Below are positions 23,301 through 37,387 of a stretch of DNA of 64,000 nt, in pieces (the stretch's first letter is position 1; each line of letters starts with the position of its first letter). Below the pieces are notes generated by a model. The model ran no database searches, was not told the DNA's origin, and was given only the letters and a program-made list of their open reading frames with translations. Source of the DNA: Arbacia lixula (Eukaryota > Echinodermata > Echinoidea > Arbacioida > Arbaciidae); NCBI GenBank assembly GCA_963669155.1, contig OZ022597.1, positions 16,183,774-16,247,773 on the forward strand, read 5' to 3'. The translations under genes and the position numbers were made by a program.

Positions 23301-26300
23301 CTTTTACAGTTCAAGTTTGAGTGATATACAAACATGTTTAGAAAAGCTATAACTGTCAGGTTGAATCTTTGACTGCGCAAAGTTGAACGACATGTTTGCT
23401 TCCGCCACTGCCAGAGCGGAAATGTACGGCCTAGTTTTCTGTTTCCATATACAACATCACATATTTGATTTTGTTTTTGTGACTCCAAAATATAGTTGTG
23501 TTTCCCATAAACTTACATGAACCAAGCCTGAAGTTAATCCTTTTAACTTTAATCAGATCCTCCTCACTCCTATATGCATACATGATCAAAGTTTAAAACT
23601 GATCTGTCAAATAGACAGAAGGATAAATGGAGGACCCCAATACAATTTACATTTTTTTGAAAAAATTCTGGCATGGAAAATGATAATAAATGTAATTCAA
23701 GCCGAAAATCATGTACAGGGTATACAGTGGAAACTCAATATTTAAAGTGATATAACAATATCCCTGATATTATGTGATTTTGCATATCAGACATTCTTCT
23801 GGGTTTTTTTTAATCCCAACAGTTAGCCTATAATCTAGGATAGGGCTGCAGATATTGTCTTTTGGTGTCAACCGCAAACATAATACATCTGATATACACG
23901 ATGGGCTGATCGCAGTCCACCATTTCACAGCCTATACACTGGTCTTGCAATAATGGTTGTTTTTAATTATGGACAATTCTGATTTTTCATACGAAACCTC
24001 GCCCCCAATCCTATGTCCATAACTGATTTTTAAAAATCAAAATGCAAGATCGGATGGTACGAAGTGGGCTGCTCTGCAGCTCTCTGTTTGTAGTCTTGTC
24101 ACATCAGACACATTGCTTACCATTACGATTGACAGCAAAAAAAAAAGCAGCTGCCCCAGGCTAGAATATAAGTTATAGTGAGTTTCTGCAAACTTACTGA
24201 CCTAGGAACAAAATTGTCTTAGTTAATTTATGTCTTCTTGATGGCTGATTGTTATTAACATAACGACGAGTGAACAGCCTGCCGTGAATCCTTTTGGGTG
24301 AAGGTTCAGATGGTACCGTATCCTCTGCTGGCAGACTTCTTTTAATGGGAGGCTTCCTCTGATGGATGACAGGCTGCTTGAGGGATGGATGACACGGAAA
24401 CAAAGAAGGGACTGCCTGTGCCGTCAGGGTATGCCTGTATTTTTCTCTGTCGTCCCTTGGATGAACACCTGCAGTGAAAAATAACATCAGAGGAAACATA
24501 TAATATAAAACAAAGTAAGAAATATTTTCTTTTCAACTGTCTATAAGATTTCATAGCTTCAAGATGCAAGAAGATTAACTCATTTTTCTCAAAACACAGA
24601 GGATGGTAATCTCATAAATACATGTATATGCTAAACACAGGTTTAAGTCCAGAATAAAAATGACTTCGTCCACACTTCTATCGAATGTGCGGTTTCATTT
24701 TCCTTATTTAATGGGGAATCCAACCTTGGTCATAACATGTTGTGTGGGAAAGGAAAAAATAAGTAAAACAGATTGGTGAAAGTTTGAAAGAAATCGGACA
24801 CTGAGCAATAAGGAAGTTATGGTTCCTTTAAAATTAAGATCTTGCCAATTTGAAATTTCAAGCATATTATTCATTCTAGATCAAGAGAAAAAAAGCCAAA
24901 CATTGACAATCTTATTCATGTAATTTCACCACGCAGTGGTTTCTGAGGACAAGGTTATCATAACCTTGTACATTGTTGGATAATTAAGACTTGAGTGTAT
25001 CTAACTAGACCTAGGACTAGTCTAGTCTAATACACCAGTTCGTAGTTAGCTCTGGAGCAAGTTTTGTCACTATGACCTTTCCTTTTTTCATTAGGATAAG
25101 CAGTTGATTAATATATCATTTCAAAAGGAGATGTTACGTAATGTGCTTACCCGACATAGCAATTTGCGATATTCAACCTCTAATAAAGGAACCATCTCAA
25201 AACAGGTGACAAGAATAGTAGGCTACGGTCTGTGAACAATTGGGAAAGCTTCTATTACATTGTTTATTGTAAACTAATTGTTGTCGTTTGGCCTGTTGTC
25301 AAATACCCCATGATTGAACACCTTGGTGTTCTTTTATAAATTGGATAACAAGCATATTCTAAAATAACTTATTAATGATGATGCTTATCTCAGTGATTTA
25401 AAAACCAACAAGCTGGTTTGGTCACTATGACCTTCATCTGCTCATGCTCAAATTGTAATTACGAACTGGCTTATTGTATTTGGCAGTGTATACAGCCTCA
25501 CACCGCCAGTAAGAACACCTAACATGATTTAATGAGTAGATACGTCAGGTGAGGATTTGTGTTCGGTCCACTCCCTTTCACTCCCGTTACACTACGTTAC
25601 CCTCCACTAGTTGAGGATTAGCGTAGTGTAACGGTGGTGAAAGTGAGTGGACCGAACACAAAGCCTCACCTGAGGTCATGAGTAGGACTTGTCTCCTTTT
25701 AGACCTGTATGTTTTGCAGCTCATTATGGTCTAAGCCAAATCACAATCAAAACTACTTCAGGCTAATTTCTATGTTTAATAAATTGTCAAAACCCAAGTC
25801 AATGAGATTTTATTGCAGCAAACCAGGGAGGTGTTAGGAAGGAGTAGAAACTCGAGCATAAATCATTCAAACATCTGTATGGGTTCTAAAGCGTGCTCAT
25901 GAATGTCAAAAGAATTCCATAATCATGACAATGCTTTGATGTTCCATGTGCCGAGCCGACATTTAGCTGATGTCAACTTGAAAAGAAATTTCTTTAATGT
26001 CCCATTTATCTGTAGACGTTTTGTTTTTGACAAATTCGTTTGCAAACTATAAGGAAGTTAACGGCAGATAATGACAGATCCTAATACTCTGCTTTTGTTT
26101 CAAAAAGTATTGAGGAATCATTAAAAATCGGACATTCTAATACTTACAAACTTGACCAATTTCTTCACTTTCCGACATCTTGTGCATTTGGGGGATTCAA
26201 CCACTCTCAAAATGATATATTAAGCTGTGTATTATCATTAACGGCGTTTGTGTGTGTTCGCGTGCAGCAGAGATATTTTACTTGAAAAACTTGTTTATTT

Positions 26301-29300
26301 GTGTTTGCTGATACCTGTTGTGCTCATGGAAGTATTAATGCCATTAACAGAACGGGACAAGCGAAATGAGACTGTACATTTATTTTGTTCTCTCTGAGAA
26401 GCCGTTGCCACACAATCATGTTCATAATTGTTCAAACACTTGAACAGCACCTGTTAAGAACACCATAACTTTTCAGCGGCTTGGCACATGGGTTCAAAGA
26501 AAGAAAGTTGCTTCGTATCCTTCCATAACACATCCCTAGGCAAACAAATGTGACATTCGTTTTTAGTGGAGAGTTTTACATAGATTAGTGGGAACTTATT
26601 TTTCTAATTTAGTAACCCTTTAAAGAGGGTCAACCTCCTATTGTTGCGAAGGAAAGTCTCCTCTATAACATATTCAATTCAAAATTTCCATGAATTACGG
26701 TGGTGAAAAACCGTTTTCCAAGGTCGCTCTTAAAGGGACCCCAAAACCACTGTTTTGGTGACTTCGAAATGGAGTATAGTTCTGAACGGTCTTCAATAAT
26801 TAGCTCTTAAGAAAATAATTGATCTTGTTAAGCCATTCATGATGCTCAGTCCTTCAGACTTTCTGCAGGTTATATAATCACCAATCTTATTTTGATTCTA
26901 GTTGCGCTTATAATTAAAAAAAAAACAAAATATGCCATTTTTAACGGCAACTAAAATATTTTGAAAAAAATATTTCATATTAAGAAGTGAACATCATAAC
27001 TGCATTGACCAACACATACAGTAGTTTCCAAAGTTTTTTTTAGGTTTAAAGCTGTGCTTCATAATTGCAGACCATTTTAAATCACATTCGTATGGAAATG
27101 AATAATGTACGTGCCTCATTGTTGAATGAGACCCAATCCTTAAGAATGCAGATGCACATGCAGCTCGTAATAACAACATTATGTATCCATTCAATGTATC
27201 TTGTCCTAAGAAAACATATTGTGCAAGAACGTGATTTATCACAAGGACAGGATTGTCACTTCACTGGGCGTGGAATGTGGTCCTTAGAAGAAAAAACCCT
27301 TCAGGTATAGCGCTCATAATGTGCCTTATCTCGCGATAACAAACAAACACGTGCTTCCCCTATGGAAATAAAACCATGCCTCCTTGAGATTACAACACAA
27401 ATATCAATCACAGAGAGAGAGAGAGAGAGAGAGACAGCCCATCTTCCTAATATAAATCATACTGCAACCCCCTCCCTTACCCTTCTTCTGAAGATGAACT
27501 CATAACGTGCCATTGAGTCATTTTTGCACCATGAAATACATACAAATTCAACAAAGAAGTAGTTCGAGTGGCACCAAAATGGCTAAAGACTGTCACTCAA
27601 AAAAAAAAAAAAAAACGAAGTTGCGTCACCCCCCTACATCCCCCCCCCCCCACCCCCCGAACATTATGCCGCTCTTTTATAATGGAAGACCACATGTCAT
27701 TGAAAAGTCCTCCCTCGCAGGTATGATGTCACTACCCCTCTCAACTAGATACAGTCAAGCCTGGCTATGCGGCCACCTGGATTCAGCAGCCACCTGCCTA
27801 TAGCAGCCACCTTCGACTCCTCCGCAGAGAAATTCAGTGTTAAAGACCCTGGATATAGCAGCCACCTGGCTAACGCGGCCAGCGGCCACCCATTTTGTCT
27901 CCCTCGGCCAAAATTTCACTGTGTATAGCGGCCACCAATTCTGAAATCACCCGTCCCTATCGGCGTGGAAAGTTGGCTTTTTGCGATGCGACGTAACTTA
28001 AACGGCCGTGAAAAGCTAGAGGCGTGAAAAGCCTGCTTTCTAGCTGCATGACGTAATACAGCTCATTAACACATTCTCGAATTGTATGAAACTTGTAAGA
28101 CACCTTGCCAAACAAAAAGCAGGATCTTAACTTGATTACCCTAATCAATGAAATACCGATGTCCGGTGTTTTTTTTTTCTCTTTTTAGTGAGTCTCTGCA
28201 TCCCATGCTTTTATTGTTGTGATGAATAGTACCCCGGATCCTCGCTCGGCCCCGAGGCCAGCGCAGCCCGGGTTCGCGCGCGCCCTCAGCCCATGCCCAG
28301 ACCATAGAGTTAAATACGTACTAAACTAGAGCGCGCGCTCCCCATAGTGCGCGTACAAAAGAAAGGTCCCTAATTGAAGATGGGCTCGCACGCGCGGATC
28401 AGGGCAACTAACCCGGAAGTCGCGTAAGCTACAACGTGTAAAGGCATTGGGACTAGAGCAGGCTCTATGACTTAGAGGAGTGAAACTCCAATAAGATATA
28501 TTTTGAAATGACAGTTATTGTGGAAAAAACAAAGCAAATAAAAAAGAGCAATATTTACAGTTTATGGATGAAAATAAAAGCAATACTTTCTACTGCGAAT
28601 AGCTGAAGCACTGAAGTCTCGTACACTCTAAATATTTTCTCCCATCTCCATCCACTTTTTTTTTCTCTTGTTCTGTCGTTTATTAGTTTATGCTCTCTGA
28701 CTGTATCTCTCTCTCTCTCTCTCTCATTCCCCATATCAATACGATTTTTAAATCATTTTTTTTGTAACCAATTATTCTGTCAATGTATAAGCCTAGATTT
28801 ATTGTAAAAGATACCTACCCAAAACTTCCAAATCATTCTATTTCAGTACAACATGAATCTTTAAAGTAACTCTCGAGACCCAGCTCACCAATCAAATGTT
28901 CCTGTTGATTTTCAGTAGCATCACATAGAGGGCATTTCCCCGCGATTTTTTTTTTAATTGAACAAAAAATATATAGCAAATGCGCCCACGGCCGTACATG
29001 CATGGGGGGATCGATATTCCTATTTTCTTTTAACATTTAATAGGGGGATCGATATTCCTATTTTCTTTTAACATTTAATACTTGATTTAATAATTTTCCC
29101 AAAATTCACCAAAAGTGTGCAAGAAGTCCTCCAATTTCACTTCAGAAAATGAGAAAGCACCCGAATGACAAGCTCGTTTGCTTTCTTCCCTCTCTTTCAA
29201 GTTTCTTTGAAAATGTGTCTTGGCCCCCAGAAAAACTCCGCATACGGCCATGAATGCGCCTCTGCCATTGCCAAAATCCTGTTGCTGCCACTAATGATAT

Positions 29301-32300
29301 TTCAAACGAGGTCCCCCCCCCCCTCCCACCGAAATGTTCATGAACAATATACCCATAATTATACTGCATTTGTCAACTTTTACAAGTTACAGAATTTGAC
29401 AAATACAGTTTATTTGTAGAGTACAGGAGAAAAAATAGATAAGAGTAATTTTTAGCAAAACCTTATTGTTTCAGTCAAGATCATTTCATTTTCTTTTCAC
29501 CTTTTCACTCCTCTTTCCTTCACATAAATAGCTCTCTTAAATTCTCATCTTCCTCCAATCCAATGCCTAATTCCACCACCACCACCAATAAAAAAAACAC
29601 CCAAACAAACACACAAACAAAATTGTTCACCTCTTTCATTCATTGGAGATCAAAAATAAAAGGGGTATGCATGTCAGTTTCTATTGAACAGAATCAAGTA
29701 TTAAATGTCATTTAATTGCCATTAACACCTTTCTGTTTACTTGAAAAAATGGAAAGAAAATTTGTTGCAGAGGAATCAGTAACTGAATTGTCTAATACTA
29801 CTACAGCATTAGAATACATGGTATTTATCATCAGCATCACCATCAAACTTGATAGGCTGGCGGCAGACGATTCAAATGTAATTATTATACAGAAAAATAA
29901 AGGAGCAAGAAGACCAAGTACATGTACAAAAAAAAAAGAATGAGAGGGAAGAATAATCTGAAAATAAAGAAAGGAAGAGAGATAAATACCCATATTCAGA
30001 GCACAAACAATGGAGCCTTATGATGGGAGTGAAGGTCTTGTATCATAGCTCCATAACTAGGATATGTTGCTTGTCCTATCTCCTTCCTCCTTTTTATTTA
30101 TTTATGTTTATTTACTTATCACTTATCAAAGGCGGGGGCCTTTGTTGTTATATAAAACCTCATAACAATGCATATATTTCAGTACAAAAATCATTCTGTA
30201 ATAAAGTTATCTTCTATAAAAAGCAGCAGTATTTTCATTATTCAATTATATATATTATATTTCTATTATATATATTATTACAATATAATATTATATTTCT
30301 AGTATATGTATCACTATTATACATATTATATTTATATCATATATTATCTTATATATAAATTATATTTCATTAATATAGAAATGTGCATGCATATCGGAAT
30401 ATGCAAGTAGACCATATCAGAAAGCCCAAGAAGGCATACATGTCCCTTGGCTTTTGGTGTTGGAAAAAAACTTTTCTCCCTTGAGGGATGTGACCTTTCT
30501 GACAGAAAAACTTTATTTACTTTAAAAAAGTTGGCATATTGTTAACATGGGTGAAATCTACACATTTTCAAAATCACATTTTCAGTTGGTTTATCTGAAA
30601 ATATTTTTGTATGTTATAAAATGATGCCTCTACTCAACTCCTTTTATATCATAAACATGTATTTTCAGAAAAAAACCAATAGCTCAGCAAAAATATGTAA
30701 ATGTCATTTAAAACTGTTGTAGGTTATGTCTCCTGTCCAATTTGCCCCCAATTTACAGTACATACAATTCAAAAGGGCAATCTAACCATTTAGGAAATTA
30801 TATGCATTGTATACATCCAAAAGAATATCATACAAGTGATATACACTTTGCTCCCATATTGTCGATGCGAATACTTTTGAATTATAGTTTTTTAATTCAT
30901 ATTTTCAATCATTTATCCATTCATTCATTTAATTCATTATTTTTAGGGGATGCACATATATCAAAATGGTAGTACATGACTACATGTACAAAACAAGCCC
31001 CTATGGCAATTGTTCTGAAGTGATAACCTTGTAACTGGATTCATGACTCAATCCTGGAACAATAAAGCAAGTACATATTTCTAACTCTCGCCCTATGCCT
31101 ATACAAATCGAACCTGAATTGCAAGGTTGGCTTTTACAGTTCAAGTTTGAGTTATATACAAACATGTTTAGAAAAGCTATAACTGTCAGGTTGAATCTTT
31201 GACTGCGCAAAGTTGAACGACATGTTTGCTTCCGCCACTGCCAGAGCGGAAATGTACGGCCTAGTTTTCTGTTTCCATATACAACATCACATATCTGATT
31301 TTGTTTTTGTGACTCCAAAATATAGTTGTGTTTCCCATAAACTTACATGAACCAAGCCTGAAGTTAATCCTTTTAACTTTAATCAGATCCTCCTCACTCC
31401 TATATGCATACATGATCAAAGTTTAAAACTGATCTGTCAAATAGACAGAAGGATAAATGGAGGACCCCAATACAATTTACATTTTTTTGAAAAAATTCTG
31501 GCATGGAAAATGATAATAAATGTAATTCAAGCCTAAAATCATGTACAGGGTATACAGTGGAAACTCAATATTTAAAGTGATATAACAATATCCCTGATAT
31601 TATGTGATTTTGCATATCAGACATTCTTCTGGGTTTTTTTTAATCCCAACAGTTAGCCTATAATCTAGGATAGGGCTGCAGATATTGTCTTTTGGTGTCA
31701 ACCGCAAACATAATACATCTGATATACACGATGGGCTGATCGCAGTCCACCATTTCACAGCCTATACACTGGTCTTGCAATAATGGTTGTTTTTAATTAT
31801 GGACAACACTGATTTTTCATACGAAACCTCGCCCCCAATCCTCATTGTCCATAACTGATTTTTAAAAATCAAAATGCAAGATCGGATGGTACGAAGTGGG
31901 CTGCTCTGCAGCTCTCTGTTTGTAGTCTTGTCACATCAGACACATTGCTTACCATTACGATTGACAGCAAAAAAAAAGCAGCTGCCCCAGGCTAGAATAT
32001 AAGTTATAGTGAGTTTCTGCAAACTTACTGACCTAGGAACAAAATTATCTTAGTTAATTTATGTCTTCTTGATGGCTGATTGTTATTAACATAACGACGA
32101 GTGAACAGCCTGCCGTGAATCCTTTTGGGTGAAGGTTCAGATGGTACCGTATCCTCTGCTGGCAGACTTCTTTTAATGGGAGGCTTCCTCTGATGGATGA
32201 CAGGCTGCTTGAGGGGTGGATGATACGGAAATAAAGAAGGGACTGCCCGTGCCGTCAGGGTATGCCTGTATTTTTCTCTGTCGTCCCTTGGATGAACACC

Positions 32301-35300
32301 TGCAGTGAAAAATAACATCAGAGGAAACATATAATATAAAACAAAGTAAGAAATATTTTCTTTTCAACTGTCTATAAGATTTCATAGCTTCAAGATGCAA
32401 GAAGATTAACTCATTTTTCTCAAAACACAGAGGATGGTAATCTCATAAATACATGTATATGCTAAACACAGGTTTAAGTCCAGAATAAAAATGACTTCGT
32501 CCACACTTCTATCGAATGTGCGGTTTCATTTTCCTTATTTAATGGGGAATCCAACCTTGGTCATAACATGTTGTGTGGGAAAGGAGAAAATAAGTAAAAC
32601 AGATTGGTGAAAGTTTGAAAGAAATCGGACACTGAGCAATAAGGAAGTTATGGTTCCTTTAAAATTAAGATCTTGCCAATTTGAAATTTCAAGCATATTA
32701 TTCATTCTAGATCAAGAGAAAAAAAGCCAAACATTGACAATCTTATTCATGTAATTTCACCACACAGTGGTTTCTGAGGACAAGGTTATCATAACCTTGT
32801 ACATTGTTGGATAATTAAGACTTGAGTGTATCTAACTAGACCTAGGACTAGTCTAGTCTAATACACCAGTTCGTAGTTAGCTCTGGAGCAAGTTTTGTCA
32901 CTATGACCTTTCCTTTTTTCATTAGGATAAGCAGTTGATTAATATATCATTTCAAAAGGAGATGTTACGTAATGTGCTTACCCGACATAGCAATTTGCGA
33001 TATTCAACCTCTAATAAAGGAACCATCTCAAAACAGGTGACAAGAATAGTAGGCTACGGTCTGTGAACAATTGGGAAAGCTTCTATTACATTGTTTATTG
33101 TAAACTAATTGTTGTCGTTTGGCCTGTTGTCAAATACCCCATGATTGAACACCTTGGTGTTCTTTTATAAATTGGATAACAAGCATATTCTAAAATAACT
33201 TATTAATGATGATGCTTATCTCAGTGATTTAAAAACCAACAAGCTGGTTTGGTCACTATGACCTTCATCTGCTCATGCGCAAATTGTAATTACGAACTGG
33301 CTTATTGTATTTGGCAGTGTATACAGCCTCACACCGCCAGTAAGAACACCTAACATGATTTAATGAGTAGATACGTCAGGTGAGGATTTGTGTTCGGTCC
33401 ACTCCCTTTCACTCCCGTTACACTACGTTACCCTCCACTAGTTGAGGATTAGCGTAGTGTAACGGTGGTGAAAGTGAGTGGACCGAACACAAAGCCTCAC
33501 CTGAGGTCATGAGTAGGACTTGTCTCCTTTTAGACCTGTATGTTTTGCAGCTCATTATGGTCTAAGCCAAATCACAATCAAAATTCAACTACTTCAGGCT
33601 AATTTCTATGTTTAATAAATTGTCAAAACCCAAGTCAATGAGATTTTATTGCAGCAAACCAGGGAGGTGTTAGGAAGGAGTAGAAACTCGAGCATAAATC
33701 ATTCAAACATCTGTATGGGTTCTAAAGCGTGCTCATGAATGTCAAAAGAATTCCATAATCATGACAATGCTTTGATGTTCCATGTGCCGAGCCGACATTT
33801 AGCTGATGTCAACTTGAAAAGAAATTTCTTTAATGTCCCATTTATCTGTAGACGTTTTGTTTTTGACAAATTCGTTTGCAAACTATAAGGAAGTTAACGG
33901 CAGATAATGACAGATCCTAATACTCTGCTTTTGTTTCAAAAAGTATTAAGGAATCATTAAAAATCGGACATTCTATTACTTACAAACTTGACCAATTTCT
34001 TCACTTTCCGACATCTTGTGCATTTGGGGGATTCAACCACTCTCAAAATGATATATTAAGCTGTGTATTATCATTAACGGCGTTTGTGTGTGTTCGCGTG
34101 CAGCAGAGATATTTTACTTGAAAAACTTGTTTATTTGTGTTTGCTGATACCTGTTGTGCTCATGGAAGTATTAATGCCATTAACAGAACGGGACAAGCGA
34201 AATGAGACTGTACATTCATTTTGTTCTCTCTGAGAAGCCGTTGCCACACAATCATGTTCATAATTGTTCAAACACTTGAACAGCACCTGTTAAGAACACC
34301 ATAACTTTTCAGCGGCTTGGCACATGGGTTCAAAGAAAGAAAGTTGCTTCGTATCCTTCCATAACACATCCCTGGGCAAACAAATGTGACATTCGTTTTT
34401 AGTGGAGAGTTTTACATAGATTAGTGGGAACTTATTTTTCTAATTTAGTAACCCTTTAAAGAGGGTCAACCTCCTATTGTTGCGAAGGAAAGTCTCCTCT
34501 ATAACATATTCAATTCAAAATTTCCATGAATTGCGGTGGTGAAAAACCGTTTTCCAAGGTCGCTCTTAAAGGGACCCCAAAACCACTGTTTTGGTGACCT
34601 CGAAATGGAGTATAGTTCTGAACGGTCTTCAATAATTAGCTCTTAAGAAAATAATTGATCTTGTTATGCCATTCATGATGCTCAGTCCTTCAGACTTTCT
34701 GCAGTTTACATAATCACCAATCTTATTTTGGTTCTAGTTGCGCTTATAATTCAACAAAACAAAATATGCAATTTTTAACGGCAACTAAAATATTTAAAAA
34801 AAAATATATTTCATATAAAGAAGTGAACATCATAACTGCATTGACCAACACATACAGTAGTTTCCAAACGTTTTTTTTAGGTTTAAAGCTGTGCTTCATT
34901 ATTGCAAACCCTTTTAAATCACATTCGTATGGAAATGAATAATGTACGTGCCCCATTGTTGACTGAGACCCAATCCTTAAGAATGCAGATGCACATGCAG
35001 CTCGTAATAACAACATTATGTATCCATTCAATGTATCTTGTCCTAAGAAAACAGATTATGCAAGAACGTGATTTATCACAAGGACAGGATTGTCACTTCA
35101 CTGGGCGTGGAATGTGGTCCTTAGAAGAAAAAAAAATCCTTCAGGTAGAGCTCTATCTAAGAGCCCCGTTCATATACCATATACCGCTATTATTACCGAT
35201 GCACATCGGTAAGCAAGTTTCCAGCGAGTCGCAAAAGCACCGTTCATATACACCCCCAAAAGCCGTAATGTTGCGGTGTTTTGGACAGCTGGACTCTCTC

Positions 35301-35612
35301 CAAACCAATGGTGACATGCTCCGCTCAGCCATACGAGCGGTAGGATTAGCGACCAACAGGCCAGAGCGCGATGCTAAAGGCGCAACATTTACGCCTATTT
35401 TGCGGACGCAGTTTATAAGATTCGCTTACCGCAATATTGCGGTATTATTACTAGGTCTCGATCCGCGAAAAAGCCGCAAAATGAGCGCAAAAAAGGAGGA
35501 AGCAAATACCGCATTATTTGAGCGAGTCCCGTTCATATACGCAGCTATCGGTAATGCATCGGCAAAATTGCCGCAAATGTTGCGCCTTTTTCGCGGGCTT
35601 CTTGAGACACAA

Positions 35613-35646
<34 letters not shown>

Positions 35647-36349
35647 ATCTTCCTAATATAAATCATGCTGCAACCCCCTCCCTTACCCTTCTTCTCAAGA
35701 TGAACTCATAATGTGCCATTAAGGCATTTTTGCACCATGAAATATAGTGAAACCTTTCTGAAGTGGCCACCCAAGGGAAACCAAAATTGTGGCCTTTATA
35801 GACAGGTGGCTGCTATCGACAGGTTCTTTAACACATGATCTCTCTCCGGGGGAATTGTTTTAGTGGCCACTGTAGACAGGTTGGCTGCTATAGACAGGTG
35901 GCCGCTAAGACAGGTTTGATTGTATATACAAATTCAACAAAGAAGTACTTCGATTGGCACCAAAATGGCTAAAGACTGTCACTCAAAAAACGAAGTTGCG
36001 TCGATCGATCTCCCCCCTACCCCTCCCCCCCCCACGAACATTATGCCCCTCTTTTATAATGGAAGACCACAATGTCATTGAAAAGTCCTCCCTCGCGCGT
36101 ATGATATCACTACCCCTCTCGACTAGATATCCCTCTGCTAATTATCTTGTGTCCTCTATCGAGGTTATCGTGCCCTACATATTTTGGCATCCATGAGTCA
36201 AATTATGCTTAATGTGCTCCTTCTTGAAAAGCTAATTGTAACCTGACATATTGTTATGAGGAGTCATTCAGAAGGGGGCGCGTTGTTCTCGAGGGGCACG
36301 TGTACAGGGGCGCATTAAGGTCCGCGATCGAGGAGCACTCCACTCCCCC

Positions 36350-36389
<40 letters not shown>

Positions 36390-37336
36390 GAAGACTGCCA
36401 TTTAGAAGCCCCCCTCGCACATATGAAATCACTTCCCCTCTCGACTGGGAAAACTTTCCAGCGAGATTGTAGAAATCCCTCTGCTAATCATTTTGTGTCC
36501 TCTATCGAGGTTATCGCACCCTATATATTTCTTAATCTATGAGTCAAATTGTGCTTAATGTGGTCGCTCGTGAAAAGCTAATGTAACCTGACATATTGTT
36601 ATGAGGAGTCATTCAAAAGGGGGGCGCGTTGTTCTCGAGGGGCACGTGTACAGGGGCGCAAGCTCCGCGATCGTGGGGCACTCCACTCACTATTTTGACT
36701 CTGCGGCTTGTGCGACACTATCGTAATGTGGCTAAATCGCTACAAGTACAATTATAAATGTATCAATGTCTGTGTTTAGTCCCGGAGGGAAATCACATAA
36801 AAGGGATAGTACACCCCAGAATTTAAATTGGTTTCAATAAGAGCAGACACATGAAATTATGAAATGAAATTAGTGAATGTTTGATGAAAATCCGTCAAAG
36901 GACCATAAAGTTGTGAGCTGTTTTTATGTGACGTCACGTGCGAGGCGTGTTCCCATACCTTACGTACATTTTGTGCAAATGTGCATTCTCTCAAAAAGAT
37001 ATGCATCATTTTAACTATGCATTTGATACATCATTAGAAATACGTTTGGAGGTATGAGGTATCAATTAAAGCAAAATGATCTAGAGGTGACCCGAGAAGC
37101 ACAACTAGTCGCAATAATCATTGCAATGATTAATCCATTTGTCCGTAATGCTTTTTGTCTTTCTCCCCCCCCCCCCCCCACATCTCTCTCTATCTCTCTC
37201 TTTCTCTCTGTCTCTCACTACCCCCTACTCTCTCTCTCTCCCTCTCCCCCTCTCTCTCCCTCCCTCTCCCTCTCCCTTTCGCTCTCCTCTCTCTCTTTCG
37301 CTCTGTCTCTGTCTCTGTCTCTCTCTCCCCCTCTCT

Positions 37337-37387
<51 letters not shown>

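Larger units (their letters stand above)
18019..25832 (+). repeat. Tandem duplication, unit 1 (about 7.8 kb)
   Basis: Begins GTTAGGAAGGAGTAGAAAC; the same start recurs at 25,833 and 33,669, giving periods of 7,814 and 7,836 bp. The copies are nearly identical over thousands of bases, differing by single substitutions, microsatellite lengths and small indels. Contents include a GC-rich block (20,412-20,590), an AT-rich tract (22,400-22,540), an antisense THAP-like exon (24,202-24,468) and a hairpin (25,545-25,673). All of it lies in intron 1 of the METTL27-like gene. Confidence 0.93.
25833..33668 (+). repeat. Tandem duplication, unit 2 (about 7.8 kb)
   Basis: Second complete copy of the unit, 7,836 bp to the next start. 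It carries its own private changes, for example a short repeated block at about 29,041-29,080 (GGGGGATCGATATTCC) that unit 1 has only once. Confidence 0.93.
33669..36124 (+). repeat. Tandem duplication, unit 3 (partial, with insertions)
   Basis: Matches the start of units 1 and 2 to about 35,145, resumes at about 35,610 (the AG repeat and CCCATCTTCCTAATATAAAT) and ends at about 36,124 (CTCTCGACTAGATA). Two insertions are private to this copy: about 35,147-35,600 and 35,745-35,926. Confidence 0.88.

Noticed and set aside
23171..23488. 105-codon minus-strand frame conserved in unit 2 (31,001-31,318)
   Set aside because: Conservation is expected from recent duplication alone; it has no domain and no clear splice sites.
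28833..29036. Minus-strand frame with CPLCDATENQ and a second Cys pair
   Set aside because: It looks like a short zinc-binding segment and is present in units 1 and 2, but there is no splice acceptor before it and no supporting domain. The frame in unit 1 is broken upstream by a longer A/T tract.
34902..35711. A 269-codon open frame, the longest in the window
   Set aside because: It runs from the tandem-unit sequence (where the same frame in units 1 and 2 stops early) into the unrelated 35,147-35,605 insert and an AG microsatellite. It has no recognisable domain.
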